NCBI RefSeq assembly: GCF_019059575.1
Contig: NW_024881844.1
Span: 248,001 to 312,000, forward strand
Direction of reading: 5' to 3'
Source: Amphibalanus amphitrite
Taxonomy: Eukaryota > Arthropoda > Thecostraca > Balanomorpha > Balanidae
DNA length: 64,000 bases
The translations under genes were made by a program, and so were the position numbers. The number at the start of each line of letters is the position of its first letter. Position 1 is the stretch's first letter. Below the pieces are notes generated by a model. The model was not told the DNA's origin. It searched no databases and worked only from the letters and a program-made list of their open reading frames with translations. Below are positions 47,892 through 58,299 of this stretch, piece by piece.

Positions 47892-50783
47892 TCAATCATA
47901 TCTGAACAGGCTATTACGTGCATGTACCTCAATCATTTTCTTAAAGCTAGCTATGTTAGGTGCACGGACAGCATCCTCAGGCAGTGAGTTCCAAACAGCA
48001 ATGCATCTGACAGAGAAAAAGCGCTTTCTAGTGTCTGTGTGGGTGAGAGTGGGGAAAATCCTAAAGCAGTGGCCCCTAGTCCGCTCCTGTGGAGGGCGGT
48101 CGAACAGGTCATCTGGACTCAGGCACGATCTACCGTTAAACAGCTTCCAACATTGTATCAAGTCCGCACGAATGAGCCTCCCTTGGACAGAATACAGGTT
48201 CAAGGACTGTAGGCGATCTGCATAGCTTAATCCATTCATTCCATCCACTCGCTTTGTCCACTTCCTCTGAACATTTTCTAAGACCCGCAAGTCTTTCAGA
48301 TAACCTGTATGCCACAAGCATGAACAGTATTCTATAACAGGTCGGATATGAGTAGTGAGCAAGAACAACATAAATGCGCGAGACCTGCAAACGGTAGACT
48401 TAAGAAAACTATGGGCCAGACCGCTAGCCTTGTGTGCAACAGTCCTAATGTGCTCGTGAAATTTAAGCTGCGAGTCGACAGTAACACCAAGATCAGAGTG
48501 AGAATCTACATGTGGGATTTGCTGTCCATCAAGGAAGTACACCGGTGAAGGCAAGTTAGCGCGGGGCCTCGCAAAGCGGAGAACTGCACATTTCTTTGGG
48601 TTCATTTTCAGACACCACGATGCTGCTGTGGTTTGTAGTGTATCAATGTCTTTTTGTACTTGGGCAGAGGATAACACTGGTGAGGTTCCTGGGGCATGTT
48701 TCACACAGGCATAAAGTTTCAGGTCATCTGCAAAAATTTTATATTCACTTCTCAGCTGTGATGCTACGCCGTCAATATAAACCAGGAACAACAGGGGCCC
48801 AAGGACAGAGCCCTGCGGTACACCACTGCTGACAACCCTAGGTTGGCTTATCATGTCCTTCACACACACCTGCATCTGTCTGCCCTGGAGAAATGAACGT
48901 ATCCAGTCAATGAGAGCACCTGTCAAACCAATCGATCTCAGTTTGGTTATCATGAGATCGTGGCAGACGACATCGAACGCCTTACTGAAATCGAAGAGAA
49001 TGACGTCAGTCACGCCACCAAGGTCCATGTTTTTAGACACTGTGTTATAAGCTAGGAGTAGCTGGTCCATTGTACTTCTGCCAGCCCTGAAACCGAATTG
49101 GTTTGAGGTCAGCAGTGAGTTCGTTTCCAGGTAATTACGTATCTGCGTGCAAATCAGGCGTTCCATCGTTTTGCACACAACAGACGTCAGACTGATAGGT
49201 CTATAGTTTAGTGGATCAAACCGGGAGCCCTTCTTGAAAATAGGTATAACTAGGGATTTTTTCCAGCAAGAGGGTAGTCGTCCCTCTCTCTGTGATCTCG
49301 TGTATATAATCTGTAGAGGGTAGGCGAGGTCATCAGCACATTCCTTCAATACCTGTGGATGTATTCCATCGGGGCCCATGGCAGAGTTAGGGTCGAGATC
49401 TTTGAGAGCATGGCGAACATTCTCTGTACATACTTCTACATGGCTGAGAGTCCCGTCGAAGGCCTGGTGGGGCGAGGGGTTAGTGGGGGTGACAGTGGTG
49501 AATACAGAGGCAAAAGATGTTGCAAGTAGCTCAGCCATAGCTGTGGGATCATCAGTATGGTGACCAGATTGCAAAAGCAAGGGACCAACCGCTGGTCTGC
49601 CAGTCTTCTTGTTTCTTATATAAGAATGGAGCAGTTTGGGGTTGTCCTTTGACCTGTCAATAAGACTAGATTCGTAATCACACTGCGATCTGGCGGCAAA
49701 ATTTCGCAACTCGCGGTTTACAGATGAGAAAAGCTTATATGCGGCCAGTGTACCAGTAGAGCTTCTGCCAGATTGCTGCCTCACCCTCTTGTACGTCTGC
49801 CAAGCTGCCTGGCGCCTGTGAATTAAGGAAATCGGGGGTCTTGTTTTCCAGGGTGGTTTAGGGGGATTAGCTTGCTGTGTTGGCACATGTAGGTCTACCA
49901 TCTCTGAAATGATGGCTGTGAAACGGTTAAACGAGTCCTCCACATTCAGGTAGGCCAGCTCGAAGTCCCAGTCCAAGAGCTGTAGTGATCTACGCATTGA
50001 AGCATATCGAGCTTTGTGCCAGTTTCTCCTGTGGGACATTGTCCTCCCATGAGGGTCAGCAGCAACATTTTCAAAGACATAGTCACATATCGTCGGACAG
50101 TGGTCACAACCTGGGAGAGGGGCTTGTACCATAAGTTGACCAATACGGTCTGGCTCAGATGTGAAGACCAGGTCCAGTGTATTGCCTGACCTCGGGTAGG
50201 TTGGCTGTGTAACCCACTGCGTAAGTCCAAGAGAGTTAAATATGTCAACAAACATTTGGATTGTCCTCGATCCTCCTGAACTATTAAGTGGATTTCCATG
50301 GCACCAGTCAAGTCCAGGGAGATTGAAATCTCCCAACAATATCACTTCCTTATCACTGCAGAAGTTACTTAGAAAGGAGCAAACAAGTTCGTTCTCAGTG
50401 TCAGAATAAGAGGGAGGTCGGTAGACTACAGCAACAAAAACATTATAAGACACAAGACAGAAGGTGAGAACATTGGGAATTGGAGCTTGAACATTACCAA
50501 CAGTGATGTTGTTATGCACATAGGCACATACACCATGTTTGTACACTGTACCATTAGTATCATTTCTAATGAGATTATAGTTAGGAATGTTTACAAATGA
50601 GTCTGGAATGTGCTGGAGGAGATGAGATTCAGTAACACAAACAATGTCAAGTTTTGACGAATCTGCAAAATCAAAAAGCATGTTCACCTTGGAGCTTAAG
50701 CCATTGAGATTGACCTGTGAAAGACGAATCAGGGTAGATTTAGGCAGATCATTCAGTTTCCCGCGACAGAGGTGGAAGGGGCA
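47892..50783 (-). CDS. LINE ORF2: AP-endonuclease and reverse transcriptase
   Basis: This protein nicks target DNA and reverse-transcribes the element RNA. The open frame runs from just after a stop at 50784-50786, overlaps the end of ORF1 by about 30 nt in the -1 frame, and ends at TGA 47892. Endonuclease motifs: VNLNGLSSK (catalytic Asn), CVTESHL (catalytic Glu), VVYRPPSYSD, LLGDFNLPGLDW, GCDHCPTICDY. Reverse transcriptase motifs: LNYRPISLTSVVCK, NQFGFRAGRSTMDQ, DFSKAFDVVCHDL, GVPQGSVLGPLLF, FADDLKLYA (catalytic Asp pair), LGVTVDSQLKFHEHI, then a CR1-type thumb with HIRPVIEYCSCLWH and LENVQRKWTKRV. The first Met in frame (50681) is downstream of the catalytic Asn, so normal initiation there would give an incomplete endonuclease. 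From the shift point to the stop is 954 aa. Confidence 0.88.
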   Translation of the reverse strand, partial: CPFHLCRGKLNDLPKSTLIRLSQVNLNGLSSKVNMLFDFADSSKLDIVCVTESHLLQHIPDSFVNIPNYNLIRNDTNGTVYKHGVCAYVHNNITVGNVQAPIPNVLTFCLVSYNVFVAVVYRPPSYSDTENELVCSFLSNFCSDKEVILLGDFNLPGLDWCHGNPLNSSGGSRTIQMFVDIFNSLGLTQWVTQPTYPRSGNTLDLVFTSEPDRIGQLMVQAPLPGCDHCPTICDYVFENVAADPHGRTMSHRRNWHKARYASMRRSLQLLDWDFELAYLNVEDSFNRFTAIISEMVDLHVPTQQANPPKPPWKTRPPISLIHRRQAAWQTYKRVRQQSGRSSTGTLAAYKLFSSVNRELRNFAARSQCDYESSLIDRSKDNPKLLHSYIRNKKTGRPAVGPLLLQSGHHTDDPTAMAELLATSFASVFTTVTPTNPSPHQAFDGTLSHVEVCTENVRHALKDLDPNSAMGPDGIHPQVLKECADDLAYPLQIIYTRSQREGRLPSCWKKSLVIPIFKKGSRFDPLNYRPISLTSVVCKTMERLICTQIRNYLETNSLLTSNQFGFRAGRSTMDQLLLAYNTVSKNMDLGGVTDVILFDFSKAFDVVCHDLMITKLRSIGLTGALIDWIRSFLQGRQMQVCVKDMISQPRVVSSGVPQGSVLGPLLFLVYIDGVASQLRSEYKIFADDLKLYACVKHAPGTSPVLSSAQVQKDIDTLQTTAASWCLKMNPKKCAVLRFARPRANLPSPVYFLDGQQIPHVDSHSDLGVTVDSQLKFHEHIRTVAHKASGLAHSFLKSTVCRSRAFMLFLLTTHIRPVIEYCSCLWHTGYLKDLRVLENVQRKWTKRVDGMNGLSYADRLQSLNLYSVQGRLIRADLIQCWKLFNGRSCLSPDDLFDRPPQERTRGHCFRIFPTLTHTDTRKRFFSVRCIAVWNSLPEDAVRAPNIASFKKMIEVHARNSLFRYD
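50753..50762 (-). promoter_or_regulatory. Candidate -1 ribosomal frameshift heptamer GGGAAAC abutting ORF1 stop
   Basis: Read on the - strand in the ORF1 frame the sequence is GC G_GGA_AAC_TGA, which is a canonical X_XXY_YYZ slippery heptamer. Slipping one base back reads GGG AAA and then CTG AAT GAT, which is exactly the ORF2 frame. I see no strong stem-loop just downstream by eye, though a pseudoknot cannot be excluded. Confidence 0.55.
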
Positions 50784-51808
50784 TCACGAGCAGCAGCAGC
50801 AGCCTGAGCCTGGGGAGGGTGATCAGCATTGTCAGCTCTAGCAGCCGAGGAACCCCCTGCTGTCACTGAAGAGGCTTGGCGAGATTGCACAGCTCCATCT
50901 CCATCTCCAGTTTGGGGCTCCTGGGCCTGCCGCGCCTGCCTGCGTCTCAAGTACTGCTCAGTTCTCTGGGCATAAGTCAGGTCCCTAGATATGAAGATGC
51001 CTCTATAGTCATCAGAATCCTTTAGCTGTTTGGCTTTATCCAGCAAGAGCTTTCTACTTTCATCATCAGGGATTTTGACTCTGAAGAAGTTACTTTGGCC
51101 AGGGATAGCCAGTACCTCAGAAGCTTCTACTCTAGTCCCTGTGTGATTCCTGGCAAACTCAGTGAACTTGGCCTTGAACTCAGTGGTAGATGAGGCAGGC
51201 AAACCCTTGACTACGACAAAGGCACGGCGTTTGTCCCGTTCCTTCTGCTCCTTCATCTCCTCCCTAATGAGGGTACGGTAGTCCTGAGAGGGGTTAGTGG
51301 CAGTGATAGGCTGGTGTGGTAGGGGATGAGGAGCAGCGGTTTGTCCCTGCACATTCACCAAAGCAGCATCGTGGTTGGGGAGTTGGGGAGTTCTGGAAGA
51401 AAGCTCCTTGACTTGAGAGGTGAGTTCCTTGATCACAGCACACATTCCCTTCACCTGGACATGCAGCTGTTTGACAGTCTCCGCGAGGTGGGGGTCTGTG
51501 TGGCCACTTGGGGAATTGCCCCGAGCAGTCACCTGTTCGACCCTGCATTTCATGCATATAAATTGAATCCCTGCCCCATCATACTTTAATATAGCATTAA
51601 TGAGCTCCAGCGGCAGTCCCGAACACATCTGTGATCCATGCACCCACTGCTCACACTTGTCACATCCCACAGGGTCAGGGCCAACATCATCGCCACAAGT
51701 ACCGCAGAGGCACTCCTCACCCCTTTGGGTTGGAGGGTTAGACACACTTGCACTCCTGTCTCTCTTCGCTCCCCTAGTTCCCTTATTCCTTTGGTTACCC
51801 CGACGCAT
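50753..51808 (-). CDS. LINE ORF1: PHD-finger nucleic-acid-binding protein
   Basis: A 351-aa protein of the ORF1 type carried by CR1/L2-group LINEs. Residues about 33-90 form a PHD-type zinc finger (CLCGTCGDD, CDKCEQWVH, C, FICMKC). Residues about 108-145 are a predicted coiled coil (TVKQLHVQVKGMCAVIKEL, then TSQVKELSSR). After about residue 190 comes an RRM-like region (KRRAFVVVKGLP, then FFRVKIPDDESRKLLLDKAK), followed by a basic stretch (YLRRRQARQ). The family role is binding element RNA and chaperoning it. The start ATG at 51808 is the first Met of the frame with good N-terminal sequence (MRRGNQRNK). The last codons read GCG GGA AAC TGA, placing a GGGAAAC heptamer directly before the stop; ORF2 is open in the -1 frame. 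Confidence 0.85.
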   Translation of the reverse strand: MRRGNQRNKGTRGAKRDRSASVSNPPTQRGEECLCGTCGDDVGPDPVGCDKCEQWVHGSQMCSGLPLELINAILKYDGAGIQFICMKCRVEQVTARGNSPSGHTDPHLAETVKQLHVQVKGMCAVIKELTSQVKELSSRTPQLPNHDAALVNVQGQTAAPHPLPHQPITATNPSQDYRTLIREEMKEQKERDKRRAFVVVKGLPASSTTEFKAKFTEFARNHTGTRVEASEVLAIPGQSNFFRVKIPDDESRKLLLDKAKQLKDSDDYRGIFISRDLTYAQRTEQYLRRRQARQAQEPQTGDGDGAVQSRQASSVTAGGSSAARADNADHPPQAQAAAAARDAPSTSVAGN

Positions 51809-52120
51809 AGTTCAACAATCTTCATGCAAACAGGGTGCAAGGACAGGTGTGGCAGGTTGCGGTCTGAGACTGGGCGTCACAAGGGTGCTGCAGCAAGCGT
51901 GCAAAGGAAATAGCAACCAGGCTGACACTTAGTGGTACTGACAACGAGGCAAGGCGTGCAGGCGTGCAGACGTGCAGAGCAGGGGTGGCAGTGCAGCAGT
52001 CCAGCTTGCAGTTGCAGCATGCAGTTGAAGGCGTGCAGTTGGAGGCAGCGACAGGCCACGTCTTTTCAGCACTTCCAGGCTCTTTTACCAAGCGCCACAG
52101 TCCAAAGCCGTGGACGTATT

Positions 52121-53168
52121 TGAATAATCGCCTTATGTGTGTCAATGTGTTTCCCTCCCTAGACCAGAATCACCCTCTTCAAGCATGGCTAACTACTAAA
52201 CTCACCCGAATCCATTGGTTTTCATTCCCTTTCTCCAGAACAGCAATCGTCGTTGTTGGCCATGCGGCCTAACTGTCAGTAATTCACAGTGTGTCAGCCT
52301 CCACAAAGTTCTGGCGATCATCTTTAAAATTTTAACAACAAGAAAATGTCACAAATGACAAAACAAAATAAAAAGATCTTGGACAATGCCAAGATTCTTA
52401 CAGATAACAGATAGAGACAAAACCGTCGATAAAAATGAAATTCGTCGAATTGTGTTCAATAGCGTTGTGAGCGAGTTATAAGCCGTACGCTGAGCCATTG
52501 AGCGCTGGCAATTGTCAGAGTGGCCTGGCAACGCGAAATCAGAATGCATAAGCTAGCTGCTGACGTCCATTTTAGAACACTATGTAGTGCACATAATTGA
52601 GCGTGCTGCGCCAGTCAAAAATCAATTCATTGCTCTAGAAACCGCGATGTTTTTCATTCCTCTTTTCATTTGAACAAAAAGCTTATGTCAAAGTTTTGAT
52701 GTTAATTTACCTTAATTAAAAATAAAGAATGATATTGCAAATACGAAACTTTTTTGTGAAGCAAGCATCAGAGTCGTCTATTGTTTACTTTTGATAGGAC
52801 GACAAATGTCACGCAGTAGTTACAAAAGCAGCTCATGACATTTCCTATAGCGTTATGCCACGTATTTATTTTGTTTTTGTCAATGATTGGTCAATAAAAC
52901 CGTTTAGAATTTTGCGTTGGGTGGCATTCGGTCCTCGCTTTTCGTTGACAAATGTCTCAGGCCTAGGGCTTCAGGCCTAGGATCAAGCTTGGATCAAGCT
53001 CTTTTCAAAAGGCCCTCATTTGAAACCAGTCTCAGCCCGGAAAGGTTCTGTTGTGGGGTTGAGCATACCATAGATTCAAGACAAGTCAAGTCCCAGTCTT
53101 CTATTTCCAATTTACAGTGAAGGAACCACGTTGTCGCATCGCCTCTACTCTTCAGAATTTATATTAGG
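52121..53168. other. Intergenic stretch upstream of canopy
   Basis: AT-rich non-coding DNA between the LINE 5' end and the canopy start codon. It contains a small local duplication (CAGGCCTAGG and GATCAAGCTT units at about 52960-53000). Probably includes the canopy promoter and, before the LINE arrived, the METAP1D promoter. Confidence 0.35.
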
Positions 53169-54022
53169 ATGCTGGCTATTTCATTACTTCCTGTTCTTTT
53201 GATGGTTTTGAGCATACAAAAAGGTTATGCTGCTTTTGATGATGACCTCAACTGTATGGGTAAGTTGCTCTGAGAGAATGAAAATCAAAGTTATTAAATT
53301 AAAGTATGTTCCATATCATCTATCAAGCTTGTGGTCAAAGCTGTTTCGGCATTTATCTTCGTTCAATAATTTGAGACAAGCGTATAAGTCACACACTGCA
53401 GTGCTTTCAGCTGGACAGTTGGACTGCAAGCTTGGATCCTATGGAACAGACTAAAGCATGCATCTCAGCTAAGAATAAGATCTGTAAGAATGGTTTTCAC
53501 TCAAATGCAAATGGCTGAATTAAGAGAGACAGGCTTCTACTGCCTTGTGAGTTTTGATATCATTGATGTCTATTTTTGTGATGTTTTTTTTTAAACTAGG
53601 AATTCCACACTGTTGTGGCTGGTTGACCAGGACTTTGCATGATACCTGCTGTCTTAAAAATATTTTTATTTTTCACTTTTGTGCTTGAGGTCAGAGTCAG
53701 AGTCAGTCAGAGGCGCAAGGCATTGGTGAGCAACTGGATACCTACTCTGGCCTTTGATGAGCATTTCAATTTAGATGGTGGGACTGTCAGTTAATGTTGA
53801 TTTTTACTAGAAACTCAAGTTATTTCAATGATGATAGTAATCATGATAATTGATTTCTTCAGTCATTTGAGTGATTTAATGTTAAATCTGATATGAACCT
53901 CATTTCCAGTTTGTGAAGTGATAGTAAATGAACTGGAGAAAGGTATAGCTGCAGTGGATCCGAAGAAAGTAATTGATCTTGGTGGAAGACTGGAAGCAGA
54001 TGGCTCTAGAAAAATCATCAAG
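53169..54022 (+). CDS. CNPY: Canopy family protein (CNPY2/Seele-like), first two coding exons only
   Basis: Canopy proteins are ER-resident saposin-like proteins acting as chaperones or regulators of receptor signalling. Exon 1 (53169-53259) encodes a signal peptide (MLAISLLPVLLMVLSIQKGY, cut near Ala-Phe) followed by DDDLNCM, and ends at a GTAAGT donor in phase 1. Exon 2 (53910-54022) completes a CxxC motif (C-M-V-C) and continues with EVIVNELEKGIAAVDPKK, then VIDLGGRLEADGSRKIIK. This aligns to the start of the canopy saposin-like domain (ELEWEIAQVDPKKT in human CNPY2), and the exon ends at GTGGGT in phase 0. The expected next segment (human: YARSEAHLTELLEEICD) is not found in the remaining 10 kb, which is repeats and GC-rich DNA. 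The gene either has a very long intron leaving the window or is truncated. Confidence 0.8.
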
Positions 54023-54351
54023 GTGGGTCACTGTGACAACTCAAATATTAAAGGGTCAAAATAATTTCTGGTGAAATTATGTGGGAAAACTATCAGTGGT
54101 GGTAAGTCACTGGCATGTAGGACAGCTAGGAAATATTGAAGTTTATCTGGCATAGCAGGGAGTAATTTGAACATTTAAATTAATATAACCCTCGCCCGTA
54201 TTGTTTTTTTTCCAGCCGCGAACGTAATGGGCGTTGGAACCCCCCTCCCTCGCTGTTTGGCCCCTGCTATAGAGCTTCGAGCTATAGAGCTTCGCGGAAA
54301 AAACGAGCGTGCTGCCCGTGACGAGAGGAAGCCGATGATACCCAATTTTAA

Positions 54352-55435
54352 CACGCGCAGTGGAATGAGGGGGCGGGGGTGGATTTCGCCCATCCCTCCA
54401 GTTTTTCGACAATAACTCGCGCCGAAAACATAATATCAATTTGAAATTTTGGCTACTTGTCCACAATTGAATTGCGGATCTTCTCGTGCAAGAAATAAGA
54501 AAATCGGTTCACAACTTTTCCAGTAATAGCGGTGTAAAGTCAAACATCCTGCCGCCGCGGCGGCGCGACTGCCGGCGCGGCCGTTACGCGCCGCCTGAAT
54601 TGTAGACTGTGCCGGGGCAGGGGCCGGGTTCCGTTTTTGCATCGCGCCGGCGCTCCTCAGTAGCGGCGGAACACCTTCAATTAAAGGGGGGCACTGCCGA
54701 CTTTTGGTCCCATTCTTTCCATGCAACGCCCATAGGGCTAATGTTAAAATGCCAAAATCAAAGGGGGCACGGTGCCCCGGTGCCATCCCCGTTCCGCCGC
54801 CCATGGCGCTCCTTACCGCTGATTACATTTGATTCGCGTCAAATTTTGTGAGAAGACTAAGAAATGTACAGGCAATCTTATGGTCAAAAAAGTTTGAAAC
54901 TCGGCTTGTGAAAACTTGAGTTATGAGCGTGTAAACACAAAATTTTGTGTCAAGTGAAATCACAATTATTGTGATTGCCGCGTTTCCCGCGTCGGCCGAT
55001 CCCGCTTCAGCCGGCGACATCTTACTCTTAGCAGGCTTCTAACTGCCATATTTATTGTTAGATTTAACTAGAAATTCATCATACGTACTCACAAATGTAT
55101 GTTCTTTCGTATAGTGAAAGAAAAAAGAAAATCGGCCGGTAACTTTTTGAGTTATCGGCGTGTAAACGCAAAAAAGTCGCTCATACGGCAGATTTGACCA
55201 AATTTGACCTCATTTGACCTTGAAGATATGACCTAGGGTCATGAAATTCACACACAACAGAGTTCCTCAGGGCCCCCACCTACCCACAAAATTTCGTCTT
55301 TCTAGCTCCAGTGGAAGCCGAGATATTAGGGGGGGGGCGACAAGTTGTGGCCCCCCTAATATCTCGGCTTCGACAACTTCGACAACTTCGACCCTTCCTC
55401 TGGGTGTAGTACTCGCAACCCTTCCACTGCGCGTG
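54352..55435. mobile_element. TTAA-type element (family C) nested in family B
   Basis: Inverted ends CACGCGCAGTGGAA are bounded by TTAA (54348-54351 and 55436-55439). The family B flanks CCCAATTT-TTAA and GGTCTTAGG correspond to an uninterrupted AATTTTAAGGTCCTAG at about 24477. It carries family D at 54657-54806 and a hairpin CCGAGATATTAGGG at about 55320-55365. No transposase is seen. Confidence 0.65.
54657..54806. repeat. Family D repeat, copy 2
   Basis: Same sequence as 27070-27215, here inside the TTAA-type element at 54352-55435. Confidence 0.55.
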
Positions 55436-56205
55436 TTAAGGTCTTAGGTCATTGGTTGACCTTCCAGGTCAGGTCAATGATCCAAAAATCGGTAAAATCG
55501 GGACCTGTTAGAACGTCGTAAAGTGTGGCTGCTATGTTTTTGTTTTGTTTTTATGCTTATCACGAATACCATGTCAGTTTTGATCACAGATGATGTCTTC
55601 ATGCATTTAGGCCAAGTCGGGTCAGGTCAGGTCAACCAGTAGGGGTCCTGCCGGGTATTCGTAGTACGTGACAACTGACAACCGCCTCTGACAGCTTCGT
55701 AGCATCTTACGAAGGCACCAAAACTACTTTAAAAGTGTTCAAATGGCTGTTAAATTCGAATTTAGCTAAAAAAAAAACTAGCCTAGAAACATAAAATTCG
55801 AAAAAGTGAACCAAGGTCATTAGAGGTCAGTGACCTGACCTGAACTTCACGTGACCTTGACATCCACCTTAATGCATGGGAGGGACCAACATCATATCAC
55901 ATGTTTGGGCGCTTGAAACCACGAAGACTACAAACGCGCGGCTAATGCGAGCCGACATACACCGAATCGCGATTCCGGCCAAACATGGTCTCGAGAAATA
56001 GGTCATAGGCCAAAGATAAGATCATCTGGGTCAGGGACCAGGGTCATGAAATTTTCAGGGTAGGTGTGAAATTGATTACCGCGACTCGCGAGGGTACTGA
56101 AAGATTCGTCACGATCGGCCGCTTTTTACGCGAGTTATTCGCGAAAAAAAATCGAGAGGGTCCGTTCGACCCCCCCCCCCCCCCCCACATACGGGCCTGG
56201 GTTAA

Positions 56206-58140
56206 CATACATGACCTCGCGGCTCACCTGACCTCATCAAACAGTCCACAAGTGGTTACAATGTCACACAACATAGGATAAATTTGAAGTACACTACGGA
56301 GTGCAGAAGTTACCAACTGTACCTATTTTTGTTTGTTCCTTGTTGCTGTGCCTTCGAAGGATGCAAAAGTGGACTAAACCGGTGAGGGTTAAGTGTGAAG
56401 GGTGGTGGTCCGATCGTGACTCGAGGCGGGGAAGGGGTGTGCTTCCCCTCGTACCTGATAAAGGCTATTTTGTAACATTTTTTATGTTTATACTTACTGC
56501 AATGCTCATTGCTCACTATGTAGGGGTTTTACGCATCGGAACCTGCAACCTTTTATTGGTTCCCCCCATGTACAGACATTACGTTAATCAAAGTTACTCT
56601 ACAATGCCCGCCTGCCACCCGGGTGTATTAAACTAAGCGGCCCGTATGATTGTTCGTTCACGTTCACCGTGTATCAGCCCGGCATCTGCCTTTACCCCAT
56701 TGAAAGATTTGGCTCACATTCCCATTACATTGTATTTTGGTCTCGCGGGACGAAGTGTCATTCTCTCGGATCATTTTCCTCACGCACACTATACACATCA
56801 CAATTACAATCGCTCACTCATATACGCCACGCGCCGCGCCGATTAATTATAATTTAGATGGGACGGCCCTGGATATAAACGGGAGTGCCCACCGCTATTT
56901 GCGGCGGGTCGGAAAGCCAAATAAAATCCAGGACATATGTCGGGGACTTCCGCAGCGCCTGGGCGCTGCGGCGTTAATTTAGGGGGGGATGGAAAAGATC
57001 GCTTACCGAAAGATGTTGCCCCGACGACACCGCACTGGCAAATGCCATGAGAGGCGGGTCCGCGAGTCCCAGGTGCCGGCCAGCCGCTGCCTTTCACCCG
57101 GCGGGCACGCCTTTCCCGCCGGAGGCTATCATACGGCGGACTGGCCTCACACGCACTCTGGTACTCCGGCCCGCCGCTCCTCACCGACGTACGCGTCGCG
57201 CTAAATTTTGCCCTTACATAATAATACCCCCTCCCACGGACGGTGAAAAAGGGTCCCCTTACTCCCCCGGGTGAGAACCTTTCCACTATCTCATTCGCGC
57301 TTGACAATCATTATACCTACACAACACATGCGACATACATTCTACAGACATCTTACATACATTCTACAATCTACAGACATCCTACATACATTCTACAGAC
57401 ACCCGCCCCACGCCTTACATGCACGGTCGCCCTGCCCACGCTCCCGCTCATCGCCCCATTGTTTATTCCGCCTGCCACCCTCCTGCCAAGCCCTTCTCCT
57501 GCTGCTCGTATTTTTCGCAGCGCCGATCCTGTGCCAGCTCTTCCTTCCCACGCTCGCTCGTATCGCATCGCTCTTCTGGCCCTCGACCTCCCGCCATGAA
57601 CTGGTCCTTGGTTGGAGGTCGCCTGGACTGGTAGCACACGCGCGCGATGCTCAGCCGGTAGCGCACGCTACCGCCCATAGCCGGTGTTCGCGGACGGTGG
57701 ACACCTTGGTGGGCGGCCGCCTCCCTGGGCGACCGCACTCTATCTCAGCGCCACCGCCGCAGTCCGGGGCTTCTTGGGCGGCAGTCGGTACCCCCTACTG
57801 GTGGTATGGAGCGTGTTCGCATGCTGCCAGGTGTTAGTTGATCGTTTCCAGCTTCATGGCCAGCTGTCGAGGGTGTCTCCTCCGGCTCGACCCGCCTCAG
57901 AGTTCGGCGGCTTCCGCTAGGCGTCCCGGGGTCGCGCCACCAGGTGGCGGCGGGCGGCGGCGGCGGCGGCTTACGGACGCAGGTGGCGCGTCGTGCCCGC
58001 CGCCGTTCACTCTGCCGCCAGCTGGTTAGCTGCTGGTAGATGGCGCTGACCACCGGGAGCTGCCCTGTAGCGTCTTTGCAGAGCGGGCCGCAGAATCAGC
58101 GGCCCAGCCAATGCAGAGCTAGCGGGCGCCGTCAGGTCAG
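56206..58140. other. Intergenic stretch, no gene recognised
   Basis: GC-rich at 56850-57250 and 57600-58140, with overlapping open frames on both strands but no recognisable domain. A short ACATCCTACATACATTCTAC repeat lies at about 57340-57400. Confidence 0.3.
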
Positions 58141-58299
58141 CTAGCCCCGTTCACCGCCGCGCACCGTACCGCCGCGGCCAAATGGCGCCGCGGCTACCAG
58201 TGCATTGGGCGGCGGGAGGCTGCTAGCTGGCGCATCAAGAGGGACGGACCGAGCACCACCGTCACGCACTGCGCGGGCTGGATGGACTGCTAGCAGATG

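Larger units (their letters stand above)
47840..52120 (-). mobile_element. Near full-length CR1/L2-like non-LTR retrotransposon (LINE)
   Basis: A LINE on the - strand with an intact ORF1 (PHD finger) and an intact ORF2 (AP endonuclease plus reverse transcriptase), both free of stops, suggesting recent activity. The 5' UTR (about 51809-52120) is rich in GTGCAG/GCGTGCAG words. The 3' end after the ORF2 stop is short (about 50 bp), with TAAGTAGTTATAGGTATGTAG-like sequence. I could not identify target-site duplications, so both ends are approximate. It sits between METAP1D (start codon 47754, same orientation) and canopy (opposite orientation). Confidence 0.85.
54189..56201. mobile_element. TTAA-type element (family B), interrupted copy
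   Basis: The left end is CCCTCGCCCGTATTG (preceded by ATAA, one change from TTAA). The right end has a C-run, then ACATACGGGCCTGG and TTAA at 56202-56205. Positions 54189-54351 and 55440-56201 match family B copy 1 in order. The middle 54352-55435 is a different TTAA-type element. Confidence 0.6.
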
